Shown: positions 22,731 through 32,771 of the stretch, in pieces
Layout of the letters: every line of letters starts with the position of its first letter
Position numbering within the stretch: position 1 is the stretch's first letter
Source: Rhizomys pruinosus
Lineage: Eukaryota; Chordata; Mammalia; Rodentia; Spalacidae
NCBI GenBank assembly: GCA_009823505.1
Contig: VZQC01005746.1
Span: 436,853 to 500,852 of the forward strand
DNA length: 64,000 bases
Reading direction: 5' to 3'
The notes under the pieces: generated by a model
Seen by the model: the letters and a program-made list of their open reading frames with translations, nothing else
Database searches by the model: none
Told to the model about the DNA's origin: nothing
Position numbers and translations under genes: made by a program

Positions 22731-22805
22731 TTTTTATTTTATTTATTTTTATTTATTTTTTTATTTGTATATATATATTTTATCAAATCTAGGCCCATGT
22801 CCCCT
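22731..22805 (-). mobile_element. 75-bp L1 3'-end insertion
   Basis: T-rich tail then 'tttatcaaatctaggcccatg', the terminal L1 3' UTR, flanked by a perfect 14-bp duplication aggggagggcttta (22717-22730, 22806-22819). Confidence 0.85.
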
Positions 22806-23863
22806 AGGGGAGGGCTTTAGAAAGGTGTCACTGGTCTAGCTGGCCTGGAACCTGCTATATAGACCAGGCTGGCCTGAAACTCACCTGGAGTGAGTTTGCC
22901 TTTCACCTGGAGTGCTGAGATTAAAGGCATACACCACCACTAGATGAGATGTAGTCCTTCTTGAGTTGAGAACAGATTAAAGGTTTAATGGTACTTTGTA
23001 GCTATGAGTATGAATAAATCTCAAAATTTAAAGAAAGAATCAGTTTAATTTCCTACACATTTACCAAGCAAAAGATACTAGAAGATGAACATACTTATAT
23101 AGAATAAATTTTGACAAAATTTCTAAGGATAAGTTTAAATTACATATACATGTAGAAACTCAAATTCTTTCTACTCAAAGTACAAGTATTTCTTATAACT
23201 GAAGTAGCAAAATGCCCTTGCATTGAATGAACATTTAGAGTCTGGATGGGGGATGTTGAGTTAGCTGGCTTGGAACTTGCTCTGTAGACCAGGCTGGCCT
23301 GAAGTTCACAGAGATCCACCTGCCACTGACTCTCCAGTGCTGGATTAAATCCTGCACTAGTAGGCAAGGTTTAACATTCCCTCTGGATTTGAGGACAGAT
23401 TACTGTTTTAAGGGTACTTTGTATCTTTGAGTAAGAATAAGTCTCAACTTCTACCTAATAAGTTTAACTTCCTCTACCTTTACCAAATTGAAATTAGAAA
23501 CTGATCAAATTTACAAAGAATAAATTTTGACTAATACAGTAGTCTTTAAAGATGTTTTAATATTACATATAAAAAGTCAATTTTCTGTATAAAAAGTACA
23601 ACTTATTAAAAAAAAACCTTATAAACAAAGTAGAAAAATGTCCTTGCATGGAATGAGGATTTTTGTAGTCTTTTTCTTCCTTCTTTTGTATTTATATATT
23701 TAATTTGTTTGTATTTGTCTGTTTCATTTTGGAAGGATGTCACTATCTAGCTCTAGCTTGGCTGGACAAGGAGTGCTGGGATTAAAGGTATGCACCACCA
23801 GACAAGGGTTAACATTCCTGCTTGATTTGAGGACAGATTAAAGGTTTAAATGTGGTTTGTTGG

Positions 23864-24133
23864 GGGCTGGAGAGATGGCCTAGTGGTTAAGAGCACCGAC
23901 TGCCTTTGCAGAGGACCCGGGTTCAATCCCCAGCACCCACATGGTGGCCGAGAACCGTCTGTAACTCCAATTCCAGGAGAACTTCAGTTCCAGGGGAATC
24001 TGAGACCCTCTTCTGACCTCTGCGGCATTGCACGACACGGTGCACAAACTTACATGCAGACTACATACATACATACATACATACATACATACACACATAA
24101 ATGAAAGAAAGAAAGAAGAAAGAAAGAAAGGTT
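23864..24133 (+). mobile_element. B2 SINE with internal duplication
   Basis: Head 'ggggctggagagatggcc', doubled 'aactcc(a/g)..ttccagg' segment, then (ATAC)n and GAAA-rich tail. Confidence 0.9.
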
Positions 24134-24345
24134 ATGTTTCATAGCTTAAGTAGAAAAATATTGAATGTATATTCACAGTTTTGGATTTTGTTTTTTTAGA
24201 CATGGTCTCATTATGAGGCTTTGCCTTATCTGGACCTTACTGTATAGAACAAGCTTCTCTGGAACACATGGAAATCCACCTTTGCTTCCAGAATGCTCCA
24301 GTAAAGATGTGTGCCATCTGACCTGGTAGAATATTTATGGTCTTA

Positions 24346-25289
24346 AAGCAATGCTGAGACCTAACTTGTGAAATTGGATCTAGGTTTCTTTTTTAGCATC
24401 CTGGGATTTCTGATATTTGTTAATACACAAGAAGCTCTTGTTGCTTTTCACTTTTTAATTTTCAGTCTGATAGTGTACCTGACCCAACTGCTATGCATTT
24501 TCTTGTTTAGAAAGACTGGTTCCTTGGAATGTTCCTCTAGTCAGGCTAGAGTCCTCATATTCACCGACTCTTTTTTTTTCTATATCAAACATGTCCAGAA
24601 ATGCCCACTAGTGGTTAGGAAGGTTAGCCCTATATCCTGAAAAAAAAATCTGGATCATGTGGTAGAGAACAGAGTTAGCTGGAGTCTGAGGATTTGCTGA
24701 TGTCTACCTGTCTTGGGGATCTGCAAACATAATCTTGTTTTTCAGACAGAAAACAAAGGAAGATTCCTCTGATTTGGCATGGAATTGTACAGGACTCTTG
24801 CTTTGGCTGGTTAATGGCTATGGCCCAGGCCACAGCTAAGAGTGCAGAAAGAACTGGAGACTACCATCTTTGGTGTCAGAAATGACTACATAGACAGCCC
24901 ACTGTGGAATGCAGCTGGTCTTAAGATTCTTACAAAAAAAGAGTTAAGGACTTTAAGCTTTTGTCTCAATTTTGCTTCCAGTTTTCACTTACGGTACTCA
25001 TCATGACTTCAACACTTCTGTTATTAGAGTGAAAATTCTGTCCACTCATATACAGTGACAGATGTTCAATTTTAATAGGCTATACTCATCCAAATGAGAC
25101 CCAGTGTTGAAATGAAAACCCAAATATTAATCTTTTCTTAAATTCTAACAAGAGTAGAGATTAGATCCTAGATAAAATTTTTTTCCTAGATGTAATTTTT
25201 GTATTTCTTAAATTGTACTGAAATATAAGCTCATTACCTATTTGCATTTCCCTTTTAAGCTAATACTATAAATTTGATTTAATCCACCC
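24346..25289. other. Unassigned sequence
   Basis: No gene or repeat recognised; the longest open frame (90 codons) has no family I know. Confidence 0.4.
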
Positions 25290-25516
25290 TTTTTAAAAAT
25301 TATTTATTTTTATTTTATGTGTATGAGGGTATTGCCTGCTTGTATGTAAGTGCACCTATGTTGTGCAATGCCCACAGAGGTCAGAAGAGGCCATTGGATC
25401 CCTTGGAACTGGAGTTATGGGTGGCTAGTAACTACCAGATAGATGCTGGGAATCAAACTTGGGCTTGCTGGAAGAGTAGCAGTGCTCTAGACCACTGAGC
25501 CATTTCTCCAGCTCCA
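25290..25516 (-). mobile_element. B2 SINE
   Basis: Reverse B2 from 'tttttaaaaattattta' to 'ccatttctccagctcc'. Confidence 0.85.
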
Positions 25517-26053
25517 TTAATCCACCTATTAAAGCAGTTCATGAATTCTGATACACTGTACAGAAAATAGTGCCACAGATGGTAAATCAAAGAATAAATC
25601 CTATAGGTGTCTTCATTTTATCTAAAAAGTGATAGCGCTCTAGGCAATGAGCACACTTGTGAATACATAAGATAACTGGATCCTGATTTCCCTCAGGGAG
25701 CAGGATTAGTGCAGTTTGATACTTATTGCTAATGAAGAGAGGAAGTGGGTATTCCATGTATACAATGTTGCATTCCAAATTTGCAATACTATTGCAAATG
25801 GGTAATTTGATTTCCCAGTTTCTATTTGTATGCCTATATTATTTTTCTTGGCAAATCGCTATGACTAAAATTTCTTACAATATTGAGTAAGAGCAGTGTG
25901 AGCAGGCACCATTATCTTGTTCTTAATTTGGAGGCCCTACTTTCTTTTCTTCCCTATTCAGTCTAATGTTGGCTATAGATGTGTTATACGTAGACTTTAT
26001 TATGTTGAGGTATAATACTTCTAAATCTAATTTGTGCCGAGCTTCTTTTAATT

Positions 26054-26089
<36 letters not shown>

Positions 26090-26189
26090 TATGTGTGTGT
26101 GAACTCTTATGCAGCAAGCACTTTACCTACTAAGCTAATTCTGTACCACCTGTTTAGAGCTTTTATTGTGATTTTTATCATTTATTTTC
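25517..26189. other. Unassigned; (TG)n at 26057-26100
   Basis: Contains a TG microsatellite; otherwise nothing recognised. Confidence 0.45.
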
Positions 26190-26424
26190 TGAGTCTGTGG
26201 GGATTATTTTGTGTAGGGGATGATTTGTGTATGACTGTTTTGCCTACATGTATTGTACACACCATCTGTATACAATGCCTGAAGAGGCCAGAAGAGGATG
26301 TTGGATCCTCCTGGAACTGGAGTTACACATGGTTGTTGTCCACCATGTAGATGCTGGGAACTGAATCCGGGTCCTTTGCAAGAGCAGCCAGTGTTCTTAT
26401 CCGATGACTCATCTCTTTAGCCCA
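26190..26424 (-). mobile_element. B2 SINE, diverged
   Basis: Reverse B2 body 'ggatcctcctggaactggagtt' and head 'gactcatctctttagccc'. Confidence 0.75.
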
Positions 26425-26689
26425 ATATGTACTTAACTGATCTCCTTATGTTGAACTATTTTTGCATCTCTGGAATGAAACCAAGATAAATAATAACAAG
26501 ATTAGACAAGATACACCTAAAAAATGGAAAGTCAAAGGAAGAGTTTTCCTCCATTTCCATGTTTTTTCTCCAAATACTTTTCATTGCAAATATATCCATT
26601 CTTCTTCAGTGTCTCTTGACATTGCTCATTGGTTGGATTCAGTTCCCCAAAGTAAATCAATAGAATTAACCTAGCAGCAAATTTGACTA

Positions 26690-26915
26690 GGCTGCAAATA
26701 GAGACATCAAGTACTTGTCAAAGCAGGTAATCCAGAGTCTTTTGACATCTTTCCCTTTACCACTCATTCTTTCCAGATATGAGTTCAGTCTTAGTTTCAT
26801 TCAGGCTGCAAATAGAGACATCAAGTACTTGTCAAAGCAGGTAATCCACAGTCTTTTGACATCTTTCCCTTTACCACTCATTCTTTCCAGATATGAGTTC
26901 AGTCTTAGTTTCATT
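26690..26915. repeat. 114-bp tandem duplication
   Basis: 26690-26803 is repeated at 26804-26915 with about one mismatch (cagag against cacag). No SINE or L1 sequence is involved, and near-identity implies a recent event. Confidence 0.95.
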
Positions 26916-28099
26916 GGTTTTGTTCTGATGTAGCATTTGCCTCTAACCCAGGCATGACCTACAGTCTTAGGCTTATAAATTAAGGAGTTGAAAGTATTAC
27001 AGATGAGTAAATAAATCAATAGGAATTATGCAGGCTTTTAGAGAGTTCTAAAACACATCTAGGGCACATCAAATATCTGACAGACATAATCTTATTAAAA
27101 CTGAGGAAAAGGAAGAAAACAAGGATGTAACATGGAATCCATTTAGTAATATACTCCTGTATAGCATAAACAGTGGAACTTTTCAGTGGAGAGAAAAGAG
27201 TTGAAAGGGAAGTTTCCATCAGTATTTAAGCAGAATATTGCTAGAAGTCTATGGATCAGCCTAGAATCGGCTCTAATTTCTATGGCAGGAAGTATCCCCA
27301 AAGAGGATTTCCCAGGTGCCAATGGTTGGTTATATAAGTCACCCATACTTTCATAGTAGAAAGAGGGAAAAATGAGGGTAAAGTAAGGTAAAGTGCTAAG
27401 AATAGCATCGACAGATGATACACGTTATACAATATGGCGGTGCCATCTCTTTATTATATTATCATTACTACTTGAAATTGTTAAGGTGGAAAGGTGCCTT
27501 TTGAACTTACTGTTTCCTTTGCTTCTTGTCAAACATGACAAAAAAGAATGTTGATATCCCATAACCTGATATAATGAGCACTTGTCAGCTATTCAGAATG
27601 TATTTGGTTTTCTTGTGTATGCACTCTTTTGGGCTGGAAAACATGACTTCCTTGAATCTCTGAGAAGTCTGGATTGAGCAAAGCTGAAAGTAACCAGGTA
27701 ATTGTTTTTGAGGCATCCTCTGCTTGCAACCAAATCTCTATTTCTTCAATCATCTTGCTTCTATTCCACTTAATCTCTTAATCTCCCATCTTGTTTAAGA
27801 TTAGATAGCTATATATTTTCACTAATTTCCCAGTAGGATGTCACATCCCTTTGATCATTTTTTAAAATCACATTTAGATGTATTTTTACTTTTTGCCTCA
27901 ATCATTGGGGCATAAACATGTTTTGCTTTCTGTGAACCAGGGAGTAAGAAAGAAGAATTAAGAATGTTTACCATATTACATGTTAGAGCAGCCTATTTAC
28001 CTTATTATATCTGTGTTTGGTTATTGACATTTAGGGCAAAAACATTTTTCTTTTATTTATTAAGAACTAACTAGAAATAGATCACTGAAAGTTCTTCAG
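26916..28099. other. Unassigned sequence
   Basis: No gene or repeat recognised in about 1.2 kb. Confidence 0.4.
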
Positions 28100-28313
28100 G
28101 AAATTAAGAGCACTGACTGCTCTTGCAGAAGACCCAGGTTCAATTCCCAGCACCCACATGGCAGCTAACAGTTGTCTATAACTCCAATTCCAGGGGATTC
28201 TGACATCCCCTTTTGACCTCTGCAGGCTTTGTATGACATGGGTGCACCTACATACATGCAGACAATGCACTCACACACATAAATAAGAAAGAAAGGAAGA
28301 AAGAAAGAAAGAT
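28100..28313 (+). mobile_element. B2 SINE, 5'-truncated
   Basis: Body from 'aattaagagcactgactgctc' and tail of GAAA repeats. Confidence 0.8.
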
Positions 28314-28796
28314 AAAACCCAGCGAGTAGCTTCTATTATATATTCTTATTGGAAATTAATGGTGCTTACATTAGATTAGTTTGTGAGACTGTAAAAGAAA
28401 AGCTCAAGTTATGGTGATTTATGACCTTCTAAATTCAACTCTAATACAATCTCATTCTTTAATATTTACTTTTATTTTGTACTTCCTGGTGTATCCCATG
28501 AGAAGCTCATAGGAAGTAAGGTTAGTGCTAAAAATCACAAATAGCAGCTGACTTTTCACTTTATACCTGATCACGGTCCTCATATGCATTGGCCTGCCAT
28601 TTGCCCTCTTGTATATGCTGCTTATGCTTAACATCAATGCTTCTGAATGTCCTGTAGTTATAGGAATCAAACATACATTGTTTGCATTTTATTGTTAATT
28701 TTACTGAAATAATTCAGTAAATTAATAATTGTGCCAAGTTCTGAAAAGAATGTAAACTGGGTCTGAATTTAGCAGCAAGTTAAAAATTATCTACTG

Positions 28797-28968
28797 GGGG
28801 GGGGCTGAAGAGATGGCTTGTTCAGTGGTTAGGAGCTCTGGTTGCTTTTACAGATGACCTTCAGTTCTCTGTACCCACATGGCAGTTAACCACCATCTGT
28901 AACTCTAGTTCCAGGAGATCTGACTCCTTCTTCTGGCCTCCATAGCCAAAACACTCATAAAATAAAGT
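28797..28968 (+). mobile_element. B2 SINE, diverged
   Basis: Head 'ggggctgaagagatggctt', shortened body, ends in 'aaaataaagtaaa'. Confidence 0.75.
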
Positions 28969-28972
28969 AAAT

Positions 28973-29183
28973 TTGGGATGGCTCAGTGGTTAAGAGCACT
29001 GACTGCTCTTACAGAGGACCTGGGTTCAACTCCCAGCACCCACATGGTGGCTTACAACCATCTGTAACTCCAGTTCCAAAGGATCTGACACCTGACCTAC
29101 ATAGGCTTTGCACAACACACAGGTGGAGATGTGCACATCCAGGAAATACACTCATACAGAAAATAAAAATAAATATTTTTTAA
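28973..29183 (+). mobile_element. B2 SINE
   Basis: Tandem neighbour of the previous B2; head lacks the first bases, tail 'aaaataaaaataaatat'. Confidence 0.8.
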
Positions 29184-29624
29184 AAATATAGTTTTCAGCA
29201 ACTTTGAAAATTGTTTAATGATTGCATTAAACAGCATACATTTTTGTAAACTTATAAATTTGCAAATGCAATGTGATTCCTTATAATTAATATAAATATG
29301 TTACAGTAAAAGTCACTAAAATATGAGTAAATAAGCAGTTTATAAAAAGCAAATCACAGTTTATAAAAAAATAAATTACACTAAAAGGCAAAAGTACTGT
29401 TACAATGTCAGGTTAAATACCAAGTCAACTCTCTACTAAGATTATTGTTTTGTCATTGTTAATCCTGAATTTAATTAAAAGCAAATATTTACTCTTTTAT
29501 TTATAGAAAAGATATAAAGCACATAATACATTATATTGTATCTGCTATTGAAATTTAATTACAAATGCAATTAGGAAAAATATCCAATAAGACACTGGAG
29601 GAAGAAGGAGAGAAGGCAAGGATG

Positions 29625-29636
29625 GAAACAGAAAGG
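29625..29636 (+). promoter_or_regulatory. IRF/ISRE-like element
   Basis: gaaacagaaagg fits the GAAANNGAAA pattern bound by IRF factors in interferon promoters. It lies about 190 bp upstream of the lost start codon of interferon pseudogene 1, near where virus-response elements of interferon-alpha genes sit. Confidence 0.4.
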
Positions 29637-29714
29637 TTGATAAACAGTGCTCCAAAGCAAGTAAAGAATACATGAGAGAATACATGAGTAGAAAGTAACA
29701 TGGGGAACAATCAG

Positions 29715-29753
29715 ATTCATAGGACTTACATTCCTTTTGTAAGTCCTATGAAT
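29715..29753. repeat. Perfect 15-bp inverted repeat
   Basis: attcataggacttac (29715-29729) and its exact reverse complement (29739-29753) around a 9-base loop. Confidence 0.97.
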
Positions 29754-29820
29754 AAATTAGTCTTTGGAGAATGTAGGCATTCAGGACCATTGAGGGCTAG
29801 CAGCATCTTTAAGATCCAGA

Positions 29821-30366
29821 AGGGCCAGGCCCTATGCTTTCCTGCTGATCCTGCTGCTGATGGTAAGCTACTGGACAGCCTGCTCTTTAGGCTGTAACCT
29901 GCCAAAGATAACCTTGGGCACAGGAGGGATAATTCTTGTGAAAATGAGAATCTCCCCTCTTTCTTGCCTGAAAGAAATGACTCTGAATTTCCCCAGGAGG
30001 AGGTTCATGGCAAGCAGATCCAGAAGGCTCAGGTCATCTCTGTTGTCTGTGGGCCAATCCAGCAGGTCTTGAACCTCCTCAATTCAAAGGGCTCCTCTGC
30101 AGCTAAGTAGACAACCCTCCTAGAGAATTCTGCATTGGCCTCTGTCAGCAGCCAAGTTACTTATAGACTTGTCTGATGGGGTGGGGTGCAAGAACCTTCC
30201 CCGAGCAGGAAGACTCCCTGGTGGCTGTGAGGAAATACTTTCACAGGATCACTGTCTACTTGAAAAAAGAAGAAACAGCCCTTGTGCCTGGGAAGTGGTT
30301 AGAGCAGAAATCATGAGATCCTTCTCTTCCTAGGCCAACTTGCTAGCAAGAATGAGGAAGGTATAA
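29821..30366 (+). pseudogene. Type I interferon (alpha-like) pseudogene 1
   Basis: Remnant of a secreted antiviral cytokine gene; intronless like all type I interferon genes. The first codon is AGG where ATG is expected, followed by a hydrophobic signal-peptide-like stretch and the mature-start motif SLGCNLP. MRISPLSCLK matches interferon helix A. A small deletion near 29970 shifts the frame (FPQEEV-like sequence then continues in another frame); a TAG follows near 30110. C-terminal landmarks (VRKYF, RIT.YLK, AEIMRSF) are readable around 30230-30340, and the frame ends at about 30366. About 546 bp against about 570 for an intact alpha gene. Lost start, frameshift and stops: inactive. Alpha-like rather than beta or epsilon; the subtype is not assignable. 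Confidence 0.9.
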
Positions 30367-30394
30367 ATCCTACTCCAACAAAGAAATGATTCTC

Positions 30395-30600
30395 TTTTTA
30401 AAAAATTCTTATTATTTTTATGTGTATGCATTTATTGCCTGCATGTATGTTGAGTACACCCGTGTCATGCAGTACTGTGGAGGTCAGAAGAGGGCATCAG
30501 ATTCCACTGGAACTGTAATTAAGGATGGTTCTTAGCTGCCATGTGGGTGCTGAGAATTGAACCCAGGTCCTCTGCAAGGGTGGTCAGTGCCCTTAACTTG
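30395..30600 (-). mobile_element. B2 SINE
   Basis: Reverse B2 from 'taaaaaattcttatta' to about 'cagtgcccttaac'; head truncated where it abuts an L1 3' end. Confidence 0.8.
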
Positions 30601-31956
30601 TGAGTGATCGACTTCATGCATTCTGCCATACATGTGTTGCATGCATCTTTTTCTGAGTCTTTCCAGAGTTTTTCCAAAGCAGAGGATTATTGTTTTGGGG
30701 AGACCTTCACTGTTTCAGTCAGTTTGTTTTGTCCCAGTTTTTTTGTTGTTGTTGTATTGCTTCAACGTATGCACATATGTTGCATATGTGTCACACCTAT
30801 ACTAAAATTATGTTGTCTGAAAACAATGTTATTTCCATATCATATTTCAGGATTTACATTTTTTACATTTTGATTTTATATTACTCTAAAATATGCATAC
30901 ATACCCTCCACCCATATACCAAAATTCCAAAGTCTGAAAATAAATAGTAGGTTAATTCTAGAACCTGTTAAAGGATTCACAATGCAAGAACATAGTTGTT
31001 TTCAGACGAGGAATATAACATTAACATTGCTCAGTTTGCCTTACAACTAGGGATACCATTCATCATTTTTTTTTTTCTGGTACTGTATTATTTCACTTAA
31101 CATAATATCTTCTAGTTCCATCCACTTACTTGCAAATTTCAGGATTTCATCTTTCTTTACTGATGCATTGTGTAGATATACCACATTTTCTCTATCCACT
31201 TGTCGGCTGAGGGGCACTTGGGTTGGTTCCAGCTCTTCGCAATTGTGAAGAGAGCTGTAATAAACATAGCTGTGCATGTATTTCTATGATAGGATGAGTC
31301 TTGTGAGTATATACCCAGGAGTGGTATGGCTAGGTCAGGAGGTAGGCTCATTTTGAGTCTTTTAAGGTTCTCCACATTGCTTTCCATAGTGGTTGTATGA
31401 GTTCACATTCCCACCAGCAGTGGATAAGTGTTCCCCTTTCTTCATAACCTCTCCAGCATTTGGTATCATTTGTTTTCTTGTTCCTAGCCAGTCTTATTGG
31501 AGTAAGACGATATCTTTAATTTGCATTTCCTTAATTATTAGCAATGTTGAACCCTTTTTAAGATGATTCTCAGCCATGTCTATTTCCTCACTTGTGACGT
31601 CTCTGTTCAGCTCTTCACTCCATCTTTTGAGTGAGTCATTTGTCTTCGTCTTTGTTTTTTGAGTAGTTTATATATTCTGGAAGTTAATGCTTTGTCAGAT
31701 GTATCAGCCATGAAGCTTTCCTCCCACACTGTGGGTTTTCTCTTCACTCCCCTGATTGTTTCTTTCCCTGTACAGAAGCTTTTGAGTTTATTGAGATCCT
31801 ACTTATCAATTGTCAACCTTATTTCCTGCACAGATGCTGTCTGATTTAGAAAGTCTTTTCCTATGTCTTGTAGGTTGCTGCCAACTTTTTCATTCTATCA
31901 CCTTCAGAGTTTTGGGTTTCACTTTGAGGTCTTTGATCCATTTGGAGTTGATTTTT

Positions 31957-32178
31957 TTTAAATAAATATTTTATTTATTTATTTATGTGTATGAATGTAC
32001 TGTCTTCATGCAGGTCTGTGCACCCGTGTCATGCAATGCTGCGGAGGTCAGAAGAGGGTGTCAGATTCCCCTGGAATTGGAGTTCTCCTGGAATTGGAGT
32101 TACAGACAGTTCTCAGCTGCCATGTGGGTGCTGGGGATCGAACCCGGGTCCTCTGTAAGAGCAGTCGGTGCTCTTAAC
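31957..32178 (-). mobile_element. B2 SINE in L1, with internal duplication
   Basis: Duplication ggagttgattttt flanks it (near 31943 and 32180). Carries the doubled 'ggaattggagtt' segment. Confidence 0.9.
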
Positions 32179-32325
32179 CGGAGTTGATTTTTGTACAGGG
32201 TGAGAGGTAGGGGTTTAATTTCATTCTTCTACAAGTGGTGATCTAGTTTTGCCAACACCATTTGCTGAAAATGCTGTCTTTCCTTCATTGAGTCTTCTTG
32301 GCCCCCTTGTCAAATATGAGGTGGC

Positions 32326-32771
32326 TGTGCGGGGTCCTGCCCTGAACGGCAACCAGATGGAAGGGGAAAGACAGGTGCCCAGTCTGCCCCACCTCGCAGC
32401 CTCCCATGTCCTGGACACACTCAGACAGACTGGGCATCAGTCACAGCTGATCTCATTTATTGCAAGCACTACAGCAGCTTATAAAGGCAAAACCCACAAG
32501 GGAACAGCCAATCATCTTAAAGGTCAAATAGCTAGAGCCAATCGGGAAAGTTTCAAAACAACCCTGGCCATGCCTACCTTACTTCCTTTAGCCTGGTCTT
32601 GTTTACTTCCTTTAGCCCCCTCTTGTTTACTTAGGACCAGCTGGCCCACCTTGCTTCCTTTAGCAGGTCTTATTTACTTAAGACCAGCTGATAAGGGCCC
32701 CTCAGTTGTAAACAAGCCTGGCATGTCCGCCTTACTTCCTTTAAGGTATTGTTGCCTCTCATGCCCCTTCA
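32326..32771 (-). mobile_element. Solo ERV LTR inserted in L1
   Basis: A 446-bp insertion that begins TG and ends CA on the minus strand, flanked by gtggc (32321-32325, 32772-32776; gtggct if six bases are counted). The uninterrupted L1 at about 50003 joins the two sides. On the minus strand there is a TATA-like tttataag near 32480 and an AATAAA near 32458, in LTR order. U3 holds tandem 'acttcctttag' repeats. Five- or six-base duplication fits ERVL- or ERV2-type integration; the family is not assigned. Confidence 0.85.

Larger units (their letters stand above)
21570..24345. repeat. Degenerate tandem array, about 5-6 units of 0.41-0.44 kb
   Basis: The phrase 'agattaaa..tttaagggtacttt' recurs at 21866, 22272, 22974, 23397 and 23835. 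Around each are the same ordered blocks: 'cttgcattgaatga', an antisense B1-like core (gaccaggctggcct ... attaaaggcatgcaccac), 'aaggtttaacattcc', the phrase above, 'tttaacttcctctacctttacc', 'ataaattttgac', then an AT-rich block. Spacing is 406, 702, 423 and 438 bp; the 702 is explained by a later B1 and a 75-bp L1 scrap. Units differ at many positions, so the array is old. Confidence 0.85.
29184..29820. other. Interferon pseudogene 1 upstream region
   Basis: AT-rich, with an IRF/ISRE-like site at 29625-29636 and a perfect inverted repeat at 29715-29753. Nothing else recognised. Confidence 0.4.

Noticed and set aside
21570..24345. CRISPR-like or centromeric satellite array
   Set aside because: Eukaryotic context, units too long and too diverged for CRISPR, and too few copies for a satellite.
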